64,000 bases of DNA from assembly GCA_020637775.1 (NCBI GenBank), contig JACKJV010000004.1, forward strand, positions 233,200 to 297,199, written 5' to 3'. Source of the stretch: Brucellaceae bacterium. GTDB lineage: Bacteria > Pseudomonadota > Alphaproteobacteria > Rhizobiales > Rhizobiaceae. Below, piece after piece: positions 31,853 through 40,783 of the stretch. Under the pieces are notes generated by a model, which had not been told where the DNA came from, did not search any database, and worked only from the letters and a program-made list of their open reading frames with translations. Made by a program: the position numbers and the translations under genes. How positions within the stretch are numbered: the first letter of the stretch is position 1; each line of letters begins with the position of its first letter.

Positions 31853-32350
31853 TCATTGGGGAGAGGTGTTCTTCCTGGCCTTCAAGGCAATCGACCGGCC
31901 GGCCCTTTCCGGCATGGGCAGCGTGGCATGCCGCGACTGCATCGCCTGGACCTTTTCGAGAATATCGTCCGGGAAGGCCACGACGCGGGGTCCGCTCATG
32001 TCGATATGAAGCGAAAGCGCCTCGCCGGTTGCCGCCAGCCAGCCATCCTCATGGCGGATTTCCTGGTAGACCCGGATCCGCTTCTCGTCGTGATCAATCA
32101 TCTGGAAGCTGACCGTCACCTTGTCGCCCTCGTGAAGTTCCCGGATGTAGCAAACGTGGATCTCTGCCGTGAAAACGCTCATCGAGCGCTCCTTCACATA
32201 GTCCGCGCTGACGCCAAATTCGGAAAACGCCTCGTCGGCACAGCGGTCGAACAGGACGTTGTAATAGGCCATGTTCATGTGGCCATTGTAGTCGATCCAG
32301 GCCGGATCGACGGAAAACACAGATGAGATGAACGGTTCCTGACTGGCCAT
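31853..32350 (-). CDS. Hotdog-fold acyl-CoA thioesterase family protein
   Basis: A 165-residue protein with the 4-hydroxybenzoyl-CoA-thioesterase/FadM-type pattern: VDPAWIDYNGHMNMAYYNVLFDRCADEAF, where Asp-Tyr-Asn-Gly-His is the conserved helix start, and FTAEIHVCYIRELHEGDKVTV. It probably hydrolyses an acyl-CoA, possibly carnitinyl-CoA-like or general fatty acyl-CoA; the substrate is unknown. Divergent from the FAD-linked oxidase, with about 150 bases between. Confidence 0.85.
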   Translation of the reverse strand: MASQEPFISSVFSVDPAWIDYNGHMNMAYYNVLFDRCADEAFSEFGVSADYVKERSMSVFTAEIHVCYIRELHEGDKVTVSFQMIDHDEKRIRVYQEIRHEDGWLAATGEALSLHIDMSGPRVVAFPDDILEKVQAMQSRHATLPMPERAGRSIALKARKNTSPQ

Positions 32351-32499
32351 TTTCCCTCCCTTGGCACTCCGGTTGCCGCGTTCGACTGGCGCAGCATGCT
32401 TTTCTCGCGTATCCGGTCATGCCAGATTGCACAAGGCATGCACAAGCGGCCTCTGGCCTGTCGTTGCATGACGGAACAAAAACAACCGGGAGAAACAAC

Positions 32500-33912
32500 A
32501 TGGCCCTTGCCGATCTTCACGTTGTCGAGCGGAACGAGGCGGGAATCGCAACGGCCCTGGGAATCCTGAAGCAGAGGTTCGGTGACCGGTTCCAGACCGG
32601 CCAGGCCTTTCGCGAGCAGCATGCCCACACGATGACCTATCTGCCGGCGCAATTGCCGGACGGCGTGATGTTTGCCGAATCGGCCGGCGATGTGCAGGAG
32701 GCGGTGCAAGTCTGCCTCGATCATCGCGTGCCGATCATTCCGTTCGGAACCGGTACATCGCTGGAGGGGCATGTGAATGCGCCTGGCGGCGGCATTTCCA
32801 TCGATGTCTCCCGCATGAACCGGATCCTCAGGATCAACCAGGATGACCTGGACGTGGTCATCGAGCCGGGTGTCACACGCGAACAACTGAATGAACATTT
32901 GCGCGACACGGGGCTTTTCTTTCCCATCGATCCTGGCGCCAACGCCTCCCTTGGCGGCATGGCAGCCACGCGCGCCTCCGGCACAAATGCCGTGCGTTAC
33001 GGAACGATGCGCGAAAACGTCCTTGCCCTGAGCGCTGTCATGGCAAACGGCCGGGAAATCACCACGGCCAAGAGGGCGCGCAAGACATCGGCAGGCTATG
33101 ACCTCACGCGTCTGCTCGTCGGTTCCGAAGGTACGTTGGGCATCATCACATCCCTGACCCTGAAGCTCTACGGTATACCTCAGGCGATCTCGGGCGGTGT
33201 CTGCCCGTTTCCGTCCCTTGAGGCAGCCTGTCAGGCCGTGATCATGACAATACAGATGGGCATTCCGGTGGCGCGAATTGAATTGCTGAACGCGCTGTCG
33301 ATGAAATCGCTGAACGCATATTCCCATCTCGATTATCCCGAGAGCCCGTGTCTCTTCGTCGAGTTCCATGGATCGGAAACCGGCGTCAAAGAGCAATCGG
33401 AGATGTTTGGAGAGATAGCCGGGGATCTGGGCGGCGGACCATTCCTCTGGACCACGGTTGCGGAAGAACGCAACAAGCTCTGGAAGGCGCGGCACAATGC
33501 CTATTTCGCCGGGCTTGCATTGCGTCCCGGTTGCCGTGGCATTTCGACGGATGTCTGCGTCCCGATCTCGAGGCTGGCCGAATGCGTTGCGCAAACCGAG
33601 GCCGATATTGCCGCGAGCGGCCTTGTCGCGCCGATCGTGGGCCATGCGGGCGACGGGAACTTCCACGTCCTGCTGCTGCTCGACATGGACAATTCTGCCG
33701 AAATCGAGGCTGCCGAGGCGTTTGTGGAACGCCTGAACCTCAGGGCGATCGCGATGGAAGGAACATGTACCGGAGAGCATGGGATCGGACAGGGGAAGCA
33801 GCGGTTCCTGCAACTCGAACTGGGGGCGGCAGTGGATACGATGCGCGCCATCAAGCAAGCGCTCGATCCCTTCAACATCATGAATCCGGGCAAGGTGATG
33901 CCGCCGGCATGA
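32500..33912 (+). CDS. FAD-linked 2-hydroxyacid (D-lactate/glycolate-type) oxidase
   Basis: A 470-residue flavoenzyme of the GlcD/D-LDH family. FAD binding is shown by IPFGTGTSLEGHVNAPGGGISID and PGANASLGGMAATRASGTNAVRYGTM; the C-terminal domain carries GHAGDGNFHVLLLLDMD and GEHGIGQGKQRFL, the substrate- and metal-site signatures. The ATG at 32500 has GGGAG upstream at good spacing. Known members oxidise D-lactate or other D-2-hydroxyacids and pass electrons to quinone or cytochrome c. It fits metabolically with the D-lactate-type dehydrogenase at 21542, but there is no operon link. Confidence 0.9.
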   Translation: MALADLHVVERNEAGIATALGILKQRFGDRFQTGQAFREQHAHTMTYLPAQLPDGVMFAESAGDVQEAVQVCLDHRVPIIPFGTGTSLEGHVNAPGGGISIDVSRMNRILRINQDDLDVVIEPGVTREQLNEHLRDTGLFFPIDPGANASLGGMAATRASGTNAVRYGTMRENVLALSAVMANGREITTAKRARKTSAGYDLTRLLVGSEGTLGIITSLTLKLYGIPQAISGGVCPFPSLEAACQAVIMTIQMGIPVARIELLNALSMKSLNAYSHLDYPESPCLFVEFHGSETGVKEQSEMFGEIAGDLGGGPFLWTTVAEERNKLWKARHNAYFAGLALRPGCRGISTDVCVPISRLAECVAQTEADIAASGLVAPIVGHAGDGNFHVLLLLDMDNSAEIEAAEAFVERLNLRAIAMEGTCTGEHGIGQGKQRFLQLELGAAVDTMRAIKQALDPFNIMNPGKVMPPA

Positions 33913-33979
33913 TGCCACTTTCCGGTCATCTTGAGCGCGTTAAGCTTTCGGCCATTGAAACAAGATCGGGAGCCATGTC

Positions 33980-36900
33980 CTGAACCGTCTTTTTGTCATC
34001 ATCGGTGGTCTTGTCGTCGCGGTACTCGCCGCAGCCGTCCTGGTGCCACCTTTCATTGACTGGTCGAACTATCGGACCCAGTTCGAGCGCGAGGCCAGCC
34101 GCCTCCTGGGCCGTCAGGTCACTGTGAGCGGCCAGGCCCAGGCCCGCCTGCTGCCGTTCCCGTCTGTCCGTTTCACCGACGTCAGCGTGGCCGGCACCGA
34201 TGGCGGCGAGCCTGTCATGACAGCAGACAGTTTTTCCATGGATGCGGAACTGTCGCCTTTCCTGCGCGGGGAAATCCTGATCTTCGACATGCGGCTGGAA
34301 AAGCCGAAACTGACCGTTTCCATCGACAATGAAGGCATTCTCGACTGGGCCATTCGCCCGCAGGCGCCGGCGGCCGTCAAGGAGATCACGCTGGAACAGG
34401 TCCGGATCATGGATGGCGAAGTGACCGTGATTCATGCGGCCAGCGGTTCCAGGACGGCGGTCGAGGCCATCAATGCCACGGTTTCGGCCGAGACCTTGCA
34501 AGGTCCCTGGCGCGTCGCGGGAACAGGCCGTGTCGAAGGGCATTCAGGACGGTTCGTGTTTTCGACGGGCACTGTCACTGAAGATGGTCGGATCAGGCTA
34601 CGCTCGCGCATCGAGCCTGATGAACTCGCGCTGACGCTGGAGGCCGACGGCCGTGCCGCGCTTATTGATGGTGCGCCGCGCTATAGCGGCACCTTCACGG
34701 TTGGTCCGCGCGTTGATGAGCCAGAGAAAGAAGGCGAGGCATTCTCCATTTCGGTGTTGTCGGACAATCCATGGACGGAACTGCGCCTTGCCGGCGAGTT
34801 CACGCTGGAAAACCGCCTGCTTGCCTTCGATACCATTCGCCTCGAAAGCGGCCCCGAGGAGGATCCCTACACGGCGGAAGGCACAGGATTCATCGATCTG
34901 GGGCTTGAGCCGCGTTTCGCGCTCAAACTGGAAGGGCGCCAGGTGCAATTGGCGGCCAAAGACACCACCGGATCGCCGGTTCCGTTTCCGACCAGGGTCG
35001 CTGCATTCCGGGCATTTCTCGACCAATTGCCCCAGCCGCCGCTGCCGGGAACCATTGACATGTCCTTGCCGGCCGTTGTCGCCGGTGACACGACAATCAG
35101 GGACCTGTCCTTCGCTGCGCAGCCCAGACCCGAAGGCTGGAACATCTCCCGCTTCTCTGCGCATCTGCCGGGACGGACGACGCTTGAAGCATCAGGCCTT
35201 CTGAGCAATGCCGGTACGGTTTCGTTCGATGGAAACCTGTTGCTTGCCATTGCCCAGCCATCCGGTTTTGCCGCATGGCTGACCGATGACGTGGATGAGG
35301 CGATCCGCAGATTGGGGTCTGCAGGCTTTTCAGGTGCTGTCAATCTCTCACAAAATCGGCAAAGTGCGCGTGATCTTGAAATCATTCTGGGCGGTGCGAA
35401 GTTCACCGGACTGTTCGACAGGGTTTCGCCAGAAGGCGAAAAGGCGGCAACCGTTCTGGAGCTTGAAGGCCAGGCGCTGGATGTCGAGGGTTTTCGTGCC
35501 CTTGCGGCGCTGTTTTTTGGTGAAGCGGGCGAAGTCCGCCTTGCCCGCGACGATCTGGACCTGAAGCTGAAAGCCGGCCCCGTCCATGTCTCGGGCACAC
35601 GTGCAGAGGCTGTGGACCTTGGCTTGCGTCTCAAGGAGGGAACGCTTGATATAGACCGCTTCGCGGTCAGAGGCCTTGAGGGTGCGGATCTTTCCGCCAC
35701 CGGCCGTTTCGAAGGATTTCCGGAGATCGCCTCCGGCTCCGTCGATGCTTCGATCGCCGGGCGCGACTTGAACGATCTCGCGGATTTCCTGGCTAACCGC
35801 TATCCGGACAATGTCGTTTTACAGGAACTCGTTTCGCGCGCCGATTCGTTTCCTGGCCTGCTTACAGGAACGCGGATCGACTTCACCGGACGCCTCGACC
35901 CCGACAGTGCCCGCCTTTCAGGGCAGGGACGGGCAGGGGGGACCAGCTTCGATTTCCGGGTTGCCGGCGCGCGCAGCCTTCTGGCCGGCGAGGGGCGGAT
36001 GCAACTTTCCGTCACCGCGGCCAATGACGAGGGCGAAGCCGTGCTGGCTGCCTGGGGGGTGCCTGTGCTGCCCATCGGCCTGGCAGGCAGGGTGGAGACC
36101 GGATTGCAGATGAACGGCACTCCCGGGGACGGATTTTCCGTTTCTGCAACGGTTTCCGGTCCAACTGCCTTGCTTCGCGTCACTGGTGACCTTCGAACCG
36201 ACGGCAACCAGGTGCGACTTACAGGCAATGGTGAGGTGAAGGGCGAGGATCTTGCGCCATGGTTGATGGCGGCAGGCTACGGAATCCCGGGGGCGGAGTT
36301 CGGTCTCCCGGTTGTGCTTGAGGCGCCTATCACCCTGATGGATGGCGTACTCGGCCTGGCCGGGCTGGAAGGACATGTTGCCGGCCAGGGCGTGACCGGG
36401 GTTGCCGAACTGCGCATGGAGGAGGGACGGCCAAGACTGACCGGTAGCCTCAAGATCGAAACGCTGGCAATGGATTGGATTGCGGGCCTGCTACTGGGCA
36501 GTGACGCGGTCGCCCTCGCCGGTACGGAGGCCTGGCCGGATCAGCCGTTTACCGCACAGGGGCAAGTGCCGATCAATGCTGGCCTGACGCTGGAAGCCGA
36601 CAAGCTCACCCTTGCCGGTTTGCTTCCCCTTGAAGACGTGAATATGCGTCTCACGGCCGAGCGGGACAGGATCCGGATTTCCGATCTCGATGCGGGCCTT
36701 GCGGGGGGCAGAATTCAGGCCCTTGTTGAAGTGGCCAATGCATCCGGCAGCGCGACTGTCTCCTCGCAGTTGAGCATGAGCGGCGCAAATGTCGCGTCAC
36801 TGTATCCGGAGCATCTCGCCGCGGGTGTCGCGAATGTTTCGGCCAACATTTCCGGAAGTGGCAAGACGCCTGGCAGTTTTCTAGCCTCCCTGTCGGGGTC

Positions 36901-37720
36901 CGGATCGGCAGATGTCGCGCAGGTCGTCTTGGAGGGCTTCAACACGGGAGCCTATCCCGAGATCGTTGATGCCGCCGACGCGATCGGACCTGAAATCGAT
37001 CAGGCGGCCGTATCGGGCCTTGCTGTTCCACTCCTGAAGCAGGGCAGCCTGCGAATCGACGGCGCCGATTTCGCGTTCACGGTCGCAGGTGGCGTGGTGC
37101 GAAGCGCGCCCGTTCGAATCCAGACCGGTGAAGCCACGTTGACCGCCGAATTCGGGCACAATCTTGCGACTGGCCAAAAGCAGGCCAATGGCAACGTTGT
37201 CTTTGACCCTGGTGAAGAGGCACTGGCGGGATCGGAACCCGTGGTGCGGTTCGCATGGGATAGCGCCAGCGGACTTGACCTCGATATAAGCCCTCTGACC
37301 CAATACCTCACACAACGGGCGCTCGAACGCGAACAGGCTCGGGTAGAGGCCATGCAGGCCCTGCTTCTGGAAAAACAGAGGCTGAGGCGCGAAGCCGGTT
37401 ACTTCGCCGCGCTTGCGAGCCAGCGGGACGAAATCAGGGCCGAGGAGGAACGCCGCCAGGCCGAGGAAGATGCTCGCAGACAAGCGGAAGAGGAGCAGTC
37501 TCTCCAGACCGGCAATGAGCCAGAGCAGCAGATTCACCTTCAGGATGGAGCTGGACCTTCAACGCCATCGGCGGAACCCGACGCGGCGGGTAGCAGCATC
37601 ATTCGCAGGCCGATTGCGCCTCCGGAACGTCAGCCCGGTCCTTCGGAAGAACTTGATTCGATTTTTGACAGAGACGCGTTTTCAATCGAACAAATCCTGA
37701 GATCAAACAACGAATTCTGA
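33980..37720 (+). CDS. AsmA family outer-membrane-biogenesis-type protein, probable CTG start
   Basis: A very large protein (about 1246 residues) anchored by one N-terminal helix. Reading from CTG at 33980 gives xNRLFVIIGGLVVAVLAAAV, a proper signal anchor followed by PPFIDWSNYRTQFEREASRLLG, the AsmA N-terminal signature. No ATG, GTG or TTG exists in this frame between the stop at 33956 and the GTG at 34043, and GTG would delete the anchor. GGGAG lies seven bases before the CTG. The body is repetitive beta-rich sequence. Residues about 1115-1165 are a highly charged coiled coil (LEREQARVEAMQALLLEKQR and EEERRQAEEDARRQAEEEQ). AsmA-like proteins affect lipid transport to the outer membrane. Confidence 0.8.
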   Translation: MNRLFVIIGGLVVAVLAAAVLVPPFIDWSNYRTQFEREASRLLGRQVTVSGQAQARLLPFPSVRFTDVSVAGTDGGEPVMTADSFSMDAELSPFLRGEILIFDMRLEKPKLTVSIDNEGILDWAIRPQAPAAVKEITLEQVRIMDGEVTVIHAASGSRTAVEAINATVSAETLQGPWRVAGTGRVEGHSGRFVFSTGTVTEDGRIRLRSRIEPDELALTLEADGRAALIDGAPRYSGTFTVGPRVDEPEKEGEAFSISVLSDNPWTELRLAGEFTLENRLLAFDTIRLESGPEEDPYTAEGTGFIDLGLEPRFALKLEGRQVQLAAKDTTGSPVPFPTRVAAFRAFLDQLPQPPLPGTIDMSLPAVVAGDTTIRDLSFAAQPRPEGWNISRFSAHLPGRTTLEASGLLSNAGTVSFDGNLLLAIAQPSGFAAWLTDDVDEAIRRLGSAGFSGAVNLSQNRQSARDLEIILGGAKFTGLFDRVSPEGEKAATVLELEGQALDVEGFRALAALFFGEAGEVRLARDDLDLKLKAGPVHVSGTRAEAVDLGLRLKEGTLDIDRFAVRGLEGADLSATGRFEGFPEIASGSVDASIAGRDLNDLADFLANRYPDNVVLQELVSRADSFPGLLTGTRIDFTGRLDPDSARLSGQGRAGGTSFDFRVAGARSLLAGEGRMQLSVTAANDEGEAVLAAWGVPVLPIGLAGRVETGLQMNGTPGDGFSVSATVSGPTALLRVTGDLRTDGNQVRLTGNGEVKGEDLAPWLMAAGYGIPGAEFGLPVVLEAPITLMDGVLGLAGLEGHVAGQGVTGVAELRMEEGRPRLTGSLKIETLAMDWIAGLLLGSDAVALAGTEAWPDQPFTAQGQVPINAGLTLEADKLTLAGLLPLEDVNMRLTAERDRIRISDLDAGLAGGRIQALVEVANASGSATVSSQLSMSGANVASLYPEHLAAGVANVSANISGSGKTPGSFLASLSGSGSADVAQVVLEGFNTGAYPEIVDAADAIGPEIDQAAVSGLAVPLLKQGSLRIDGADFAFTVAGGVVRSAPVRIQTGEATLTAEFGHNLATGQKQANGNVVFDPGEEALAGSEPVVRFAWDSASGLDLDISPLTQYLTQRALEREQARVEAMQALLLEKQRLRREAGYFAALASQRDEIRAEEERRQAEEDARRQAEEEQSLQTGNEPEQQIHLQDGAGPSTPSAEPDAAGSSIIRRPIAPPERQPGPSEELDSIFDRDAFSIEQILRSNNEF

Positions 37721-37727
37721 CCGTAGA

Positions 37728-37961
37728 TCACTGGCAGGGCGCCTGGGCATGGCGTTTGAGGTCGGAAAGCACGGCCAGCCGCAAGGCCGACGACAGGTTT
37801 GAATCCCGTGGCCGTGAGCTGTCGATTTCCGCCACGAGTGCGGCAAGTGCAAGATCACGCGTGCGCGCCATCCGGTTCAGTTCCAGAAAGAATGCTTCTT
37901 CAAGCGAAAAGGAGGTCCGGTGTCCCTGGATGGACACCGAATACTTCCGGATGGCGCTCAT
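37728..37961 (-). CDS. Ribbon-helix-helix domain protein
   Basis: A 77-residue protein, MSAIRKYSVSIQGHRTSFSLEEAFFLELNRMARTRD..., matching the RHH_4-type family (R(S/T)SFSLE..FW..L) with basic residues in the strand and helix region. It likely binds DNA, but the target is unknown. Its start overlaps the DUF4169 stop by four bases, so the genes are translationally coupled. Seven bases separate its stop from the convergent AsmA gene. Confidence 0.8.
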   Translation of the reverse strand: MSAIRKYSVSIQGHRTSFSLEEAFFLELNRMARTRDLALAALVAEIDSSRPRDSNLSSALRLAVLSDLKRHAQAPCQ

Positions 37962-38149
37962 GGATCAGGCTTGTCCGAACAACGCTTGTGGCCATCCAGG
38001 TGCCTTTCGTGCAACGCCCGTGAAGCCTTGTCCTGCTTCTTCTCCGCTTTCGTCCTTCCGTGGACCAAGCGGTTGGCTTCCGCCACCTTCTGCGCGTCCT
38101 TGCGCCGTTTTTGCTTTCTCGCCTGACGAAGATTGACGATTTCGGCCAT
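37958..38149 (-). CDS. DUF4169 family small basic protein
   Basis: A 63-residue, strongly basic protein, MAEIVNLRQARKQKRRKDAQKVAEANRLVHG..., matching DUF4169, a small family of alphaproteobacteria. The pattern (VNLRxARKxxxRxxxxxxAxxNRxxHGxTKAE) is clear. Role unknown; its composition suggests nucleic-acid or ribosome contact, but this is inference. It is 41 bases downstream of sspB and overlaps the RHH gene. Confidence 0.85.
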   Translation of the reverse strand: MAEIVNLRQARKQKRRKDAQKVAEANRLVHGRTKAEKKQDKASRALHERHLDGHKRCSDKPDP

Positions 38150-38190
38150 GATCCCGTTGTCCAGTCTTCAGCCGTGTCGGGCGGTTTCAC

Positions 38191-38754
38191 CTATTTCTTC
38201 TTGCGGAACGCGTCGAGCGAGACAATGTCGGCCGCGGGCTTTTCCGCATCTTCCGCGTCCTTGGCTATTTCCTTTTGCGGTCGTGCTGCCTTGCCTTTTG
38301 CCTTGGACTGTTTGGGCGGAGGCGCGGTTTCATCCGGCACATCCTCTTGCGCAGGCGCGGTCTGCAACTCGGTGATCTCAGCGACCTGGTTCTCTTCCAG
38401 CCGGACATCGAACTCGAGTTCGAAATTGACCGAAGGGTCGTAGAAACCGCGCACGGCCGAGAAAGGCACCTCCAGCTTTTCCGGGATGTCGGAGAAGGAG
38501 AGACCGACCTCGAAGCCGCTTTCGGCGACCTTCAGGTCCCAATACTGATACTGGAGAACAATGGTCATCTGCTCCGGGTATTTTTCCATGAGCCGCGATG
38601 AGATGCGGACTCCAGGAGCCTGGGTCAGGAAGGTAATGAAGAAGTGGTGATTTCCGGGCAGCCCGGTCTTGGCTACCTCTGTCAATACTTTCCGCATCAC
38701 GCCCCGAAGCGCGTCCTGCGCCAGAATGTCGTAGCGGATGTGGTCCTGAGCCAT
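38191..38754 (-). CDS. sspB: SspB, ClpXP adaptor of the alphaproteobacterial type
   Basis: Adaptor that binds ssrA-tagged proteins and hands them to ClpXP. The 187 residues start MAQDHIRYDILAQDALRGVMRKVL and contain HHFFITFLTQAPGVRISSRL, the SspB substrate-binding core. After about residue 130 the sequence becomes a low-complexity acidic/lysine-rich linker, ending in IVSLDAFRKKK, the short C-terminal peptide expected to contact ClpX. The ATG at 38754 removes unlikely upstream residues. The ssrA (tmRNA) gene lies immediately upstream on the same strand. Confidence 0.92.
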   Translation of the reverse strand: MAQDHIRYDILAQDALRGVMRKVLTEVAKTGLPGNHHFFITFLTQAPGVRISSRLMEKYPEQMTIVLQYQYWDLKVAESGFEVGLSFSDIPEKLEVPFSAVRGFYDPSVNFELEFDVRLEENQVAEITELQTAPAQEDVPDETAPPPKQSKAKGKAARPQKEIAKDAEDAEKPAADIVSLDAFRKKK

Positions 38755-38850
38755 CGTCGCCTGATCCTCGATTCCTGTTCGCCACTGATTTAGAACATGT
38801 AGGGTCGGCACGCAAAGGCTTCATTCCCTCACGCGTCGGTTTCGGCGCAC

Positions 38851-38896
38851 AAAAAACAAGAAAGAAAAGTGGAGGCTTCTGTTGCCAGGCGCCTCC
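38851..38896 (-). terminator. Intrinsic terminator of the tmRNA gene
   Basis: On the minus strand GGAGGC (38896-38891) pairs with GCCTCC (38876-38871), followed by a long T-rich run down to about 38851. It ends the ssrA transcript before sspB. Confidence 0.7.
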
Positions 38897-39165
38897 GGGC
38901 CCCGCCTGACGGGGCTAACCGTCAGGACTTAGATCGAAGCAGTCGCACCGCCATTAGGCAGCGAGACGAGCCTCAGCATAGTTGTCGTTGGCAACTATAA
39001 TTGTGACCCGATAACGGTGGTATCATGCCGAGCGAAAGTCCGATCTTTACACCCTCGTCGATCCTGTTTCGCCCCCATCAGAAAATGCCGCGACCGGCAT
39101 CTTCTGGTGGAGGCGCCGGGTACCGCCCCCGGGTCCGAATGGCTTATTACATCGGCCGTTTATCG
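38897..39165 (-). ncRNA. ssrA: tmRNA (ssrA), circularly permuted two-piece form
   Basis: On the minus strand the acceptor piece comes first: an encoded CCA ends at 39105, preceded by A and CGCCUCC, and by a T-arm with CCGGG/CCCGG around GGCGGUA. The coding piece starts at 39076 with GGGGGCG, which pairs with CGCCUCC to complete the acceptor stem (seven pairs, one G-U). A 28-base spacer lies between. The tag frame, 38992 down to 38957, reads ANDNYAEARLAA followed by TAA at 38956-38954. A hairpin pairs 38905-38912 with 38919-38926. The 5' end near 39165 is approximate. It rescues stalled ribosomes and tags their products for ClpXP. Confidence 0.9.
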
Positions 39166-39433
39166 CCATAGTCAGACAAGCTGACCGCCCAGATATAGGC
39201 ATGACGCGGCGGAAAAGAAAGGGGGCGGCGGCAGGAAAGCGGCGCGAAACCGGCGGCTTGTGTATTCGCCTTTACCTGCTTGGCTACTTTGACTTTGTTG
39301 CTTGCGGGATTGACTTGCGGGAGCCGGATTGTAGCCTCTGATCTTGTCAGGCCTGCCAGACTGGCAGAATCGACATGCAGGAAACGGGGACAGCCGCTGT
39401 CGGCTTTTCGGTGCGCCAAAGGGGAGAAAAACC

Positions 39434-39742
39434 ATGGCAGACTATGTTGCGGACGTGAAGAAGTACGATGCAGGCGCTGACGAAGCGGTTGTCGGCAAGA
39501 TCGTCAAGCATCTGGGTATTGCGTTGCGGTCGAGAGACGCATCGCTGGTTTCCTGTTCCGATCCGTCCGAACTGGACCGCGTGGTGGAGAAATGGTGCGG
39601 CAAGAAGCTCGGCGTTACCGGTGAGGCCGCCGATTCCGCAGTCCAGACGGTATGCGGCCTGATGAGCGACGATCGCTCCAAATCCCGCGTGACATTCTAC
39701 TATCTGGTCGCCAAGGAACTGGGAAAACTGGGCGAACTGTAA
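39434..39742 (+). CDS. DUF2853 family protein
   Basis: A 102-residue protein, MADYVADVKKYDAGADEAVVGKIVKHLGIAL..., matching DUF2853, a small proteobacterial family of unknown function. It ends DDRSKSRVTFYYLVAKELGKL, the conserved C-terminal helix. No signal peptide. The 268 bases between this gene and the tmRNA hold no supportable gene; the ssrA promoter (minus strand) presumably lies there. Confidence 0.85.
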   Translation: MADYVADVKKYDAGADEAVVGKIVKHLGIALRSRDASLVSCSDPSELDRVVEKWCGKKLGVTGEAADSAVQTVCGLMSDDRSKSRVTFYYLVAKELGKLGEL

Positions 39743-39767
39743 TTGGCAGGCCGATTGCTTGGTGGAG

Positions 39768-39794
39768 AAGGCCGCAGAGCGAGGCAGGCCTTTT
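39768..39794 (+). terminator. Terminator-like hairpin after DUF2853
   Basis: AAGGCC (39768-39773) pairs with GGCCTT (39787-39792) around a 13-base loop, followed by a short T-run, 26 bases after the stop. Confidence 0.45.
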
Positions 39795-39897
39795 CCCCGC
39801 AAGCCTGTGCAGAAGCCACATGGCGGGGCAACGCGCTCTTCGTACGGCAAGGCAGATAGGCTAGGCTGCGGGCAGGAATCAGCCCGGATCGGACACG

Positions 39898-40692
39898 ATG
39901 CGCCAATATCTCGATTTGCTTTCCCATGTTCTGGACAACGGGGTCGACCGTGGTGACCGGACAGGTACCGGAACGCGGTCGGTTTTCGGCTACCAGATGC
40001 GTTTCGATCTCGATGACGGTTTCCCGGTCCTGACAACCAAAAGGCTGCATCTCCGTTCGATCATCCACGAATTGCTCTGGTTTCTCTCCGGCGATACCAA
40101 CATCGCATATCTGAACAGCAATGGCGTTTCCATTTGGGATGAATGGGCAGACGAGAACGGCGATCTCGGACCTGTTTACGGTGCGCAATGGCGGTCATGG
40201 CCTGATGGCAGGGGCGGCACGATCGACCAGATTACAGGCCTTCTTGACCAGATCCGGCGCAATCCCGATTCCCGCAGGCTGATTGTTTCGGCCTGGAACC
40301 CGGCAGAAGTCGATCACATGGCATTGCCGCCCTGCCATTGCCTGTTCCAGTTCTATGTCGCTGAAGGGCGCCTTTCCTGCCAGCTCTATCAGCGGTCAGC
40401 GGATATCTTTCTCGGCGTTCCCTTCAACATCGCGTCCTATGCGTTGCTGACCATGATGATCGCGCAGGTCAGCGGCCTGAAACCGGGGCATTTCATTCAT
40501 ACGCTTGGCGACGCGCATCTGTATCACAATCATTTCGAGCAGGCCCGTTTGCAATTGACGCGCACTCCGAGGGCCTTGCCGTTCATGAAGCTCAATCCCG
40601 CGGTTCGCGACCTCTTCGCTTTCCGCTATGAGGATTTTGAACTCGTCGGTTACGAGGCCGATCCGTCGATCAAGGCACCGATCGCTGTCTGA
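39898..40692 (+). CDS. thyA: Thymidylate synthase ThyA
   Basis: Makes dTMP from dUMP with methylenetetrahydrofolate. The 264 residues match the E. coli enzyme length. Visible: [13 protein letters not shown] near the start, the catalytic cysteine in [13 protein letters not shown], and the dUMP-binding [17 protein letters not shown] and [11 protein letters not shown]. The dihydrofolate reductase gene follows about 90 bases later, so the enzyme that oxidises folate and the one that restores it are neighbours. Confidence 0.97.
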   Translation: MRQYLDLLSHVLDNGVDRGDRTGTGTRSVFGYQMRFDLDDGFPVLTTKRLHLRSIIHELLWFLSGDTNIAYLNSNGVSIWDEWADENGDLGPVYGAQWRSWPDGRGGTIDQITGLLDQIRRNPDSRRLIVSAWNPAEVDHMALPPCHCLFQFYVAEGRLSCQLYQRSADIFLGVPFNIASYALLTMMIAQVSGLKPGHFIHTLGDAHLYHNHFEQARLQLTRTPRALPFMKLNPAVRDLFAFRYEDFELVGYEADPSIKAPIAV

Positions 40693-40783
40693 TCTGTGCA
40701 GACAGGTATTCACCACATGCCTATTCATTTCGCCAGTGCCTGTTGCGCCCAGACCCCTTTCTTCAAGACACCGGAATGCAGCC

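Noticed and set aside
32275..33918. Minus-strand frame of 547 codons opposite the FAD-linked oxidase
   Set aside because: Shadow frame; the plus-strand protein has clear FAD and metal motifs.
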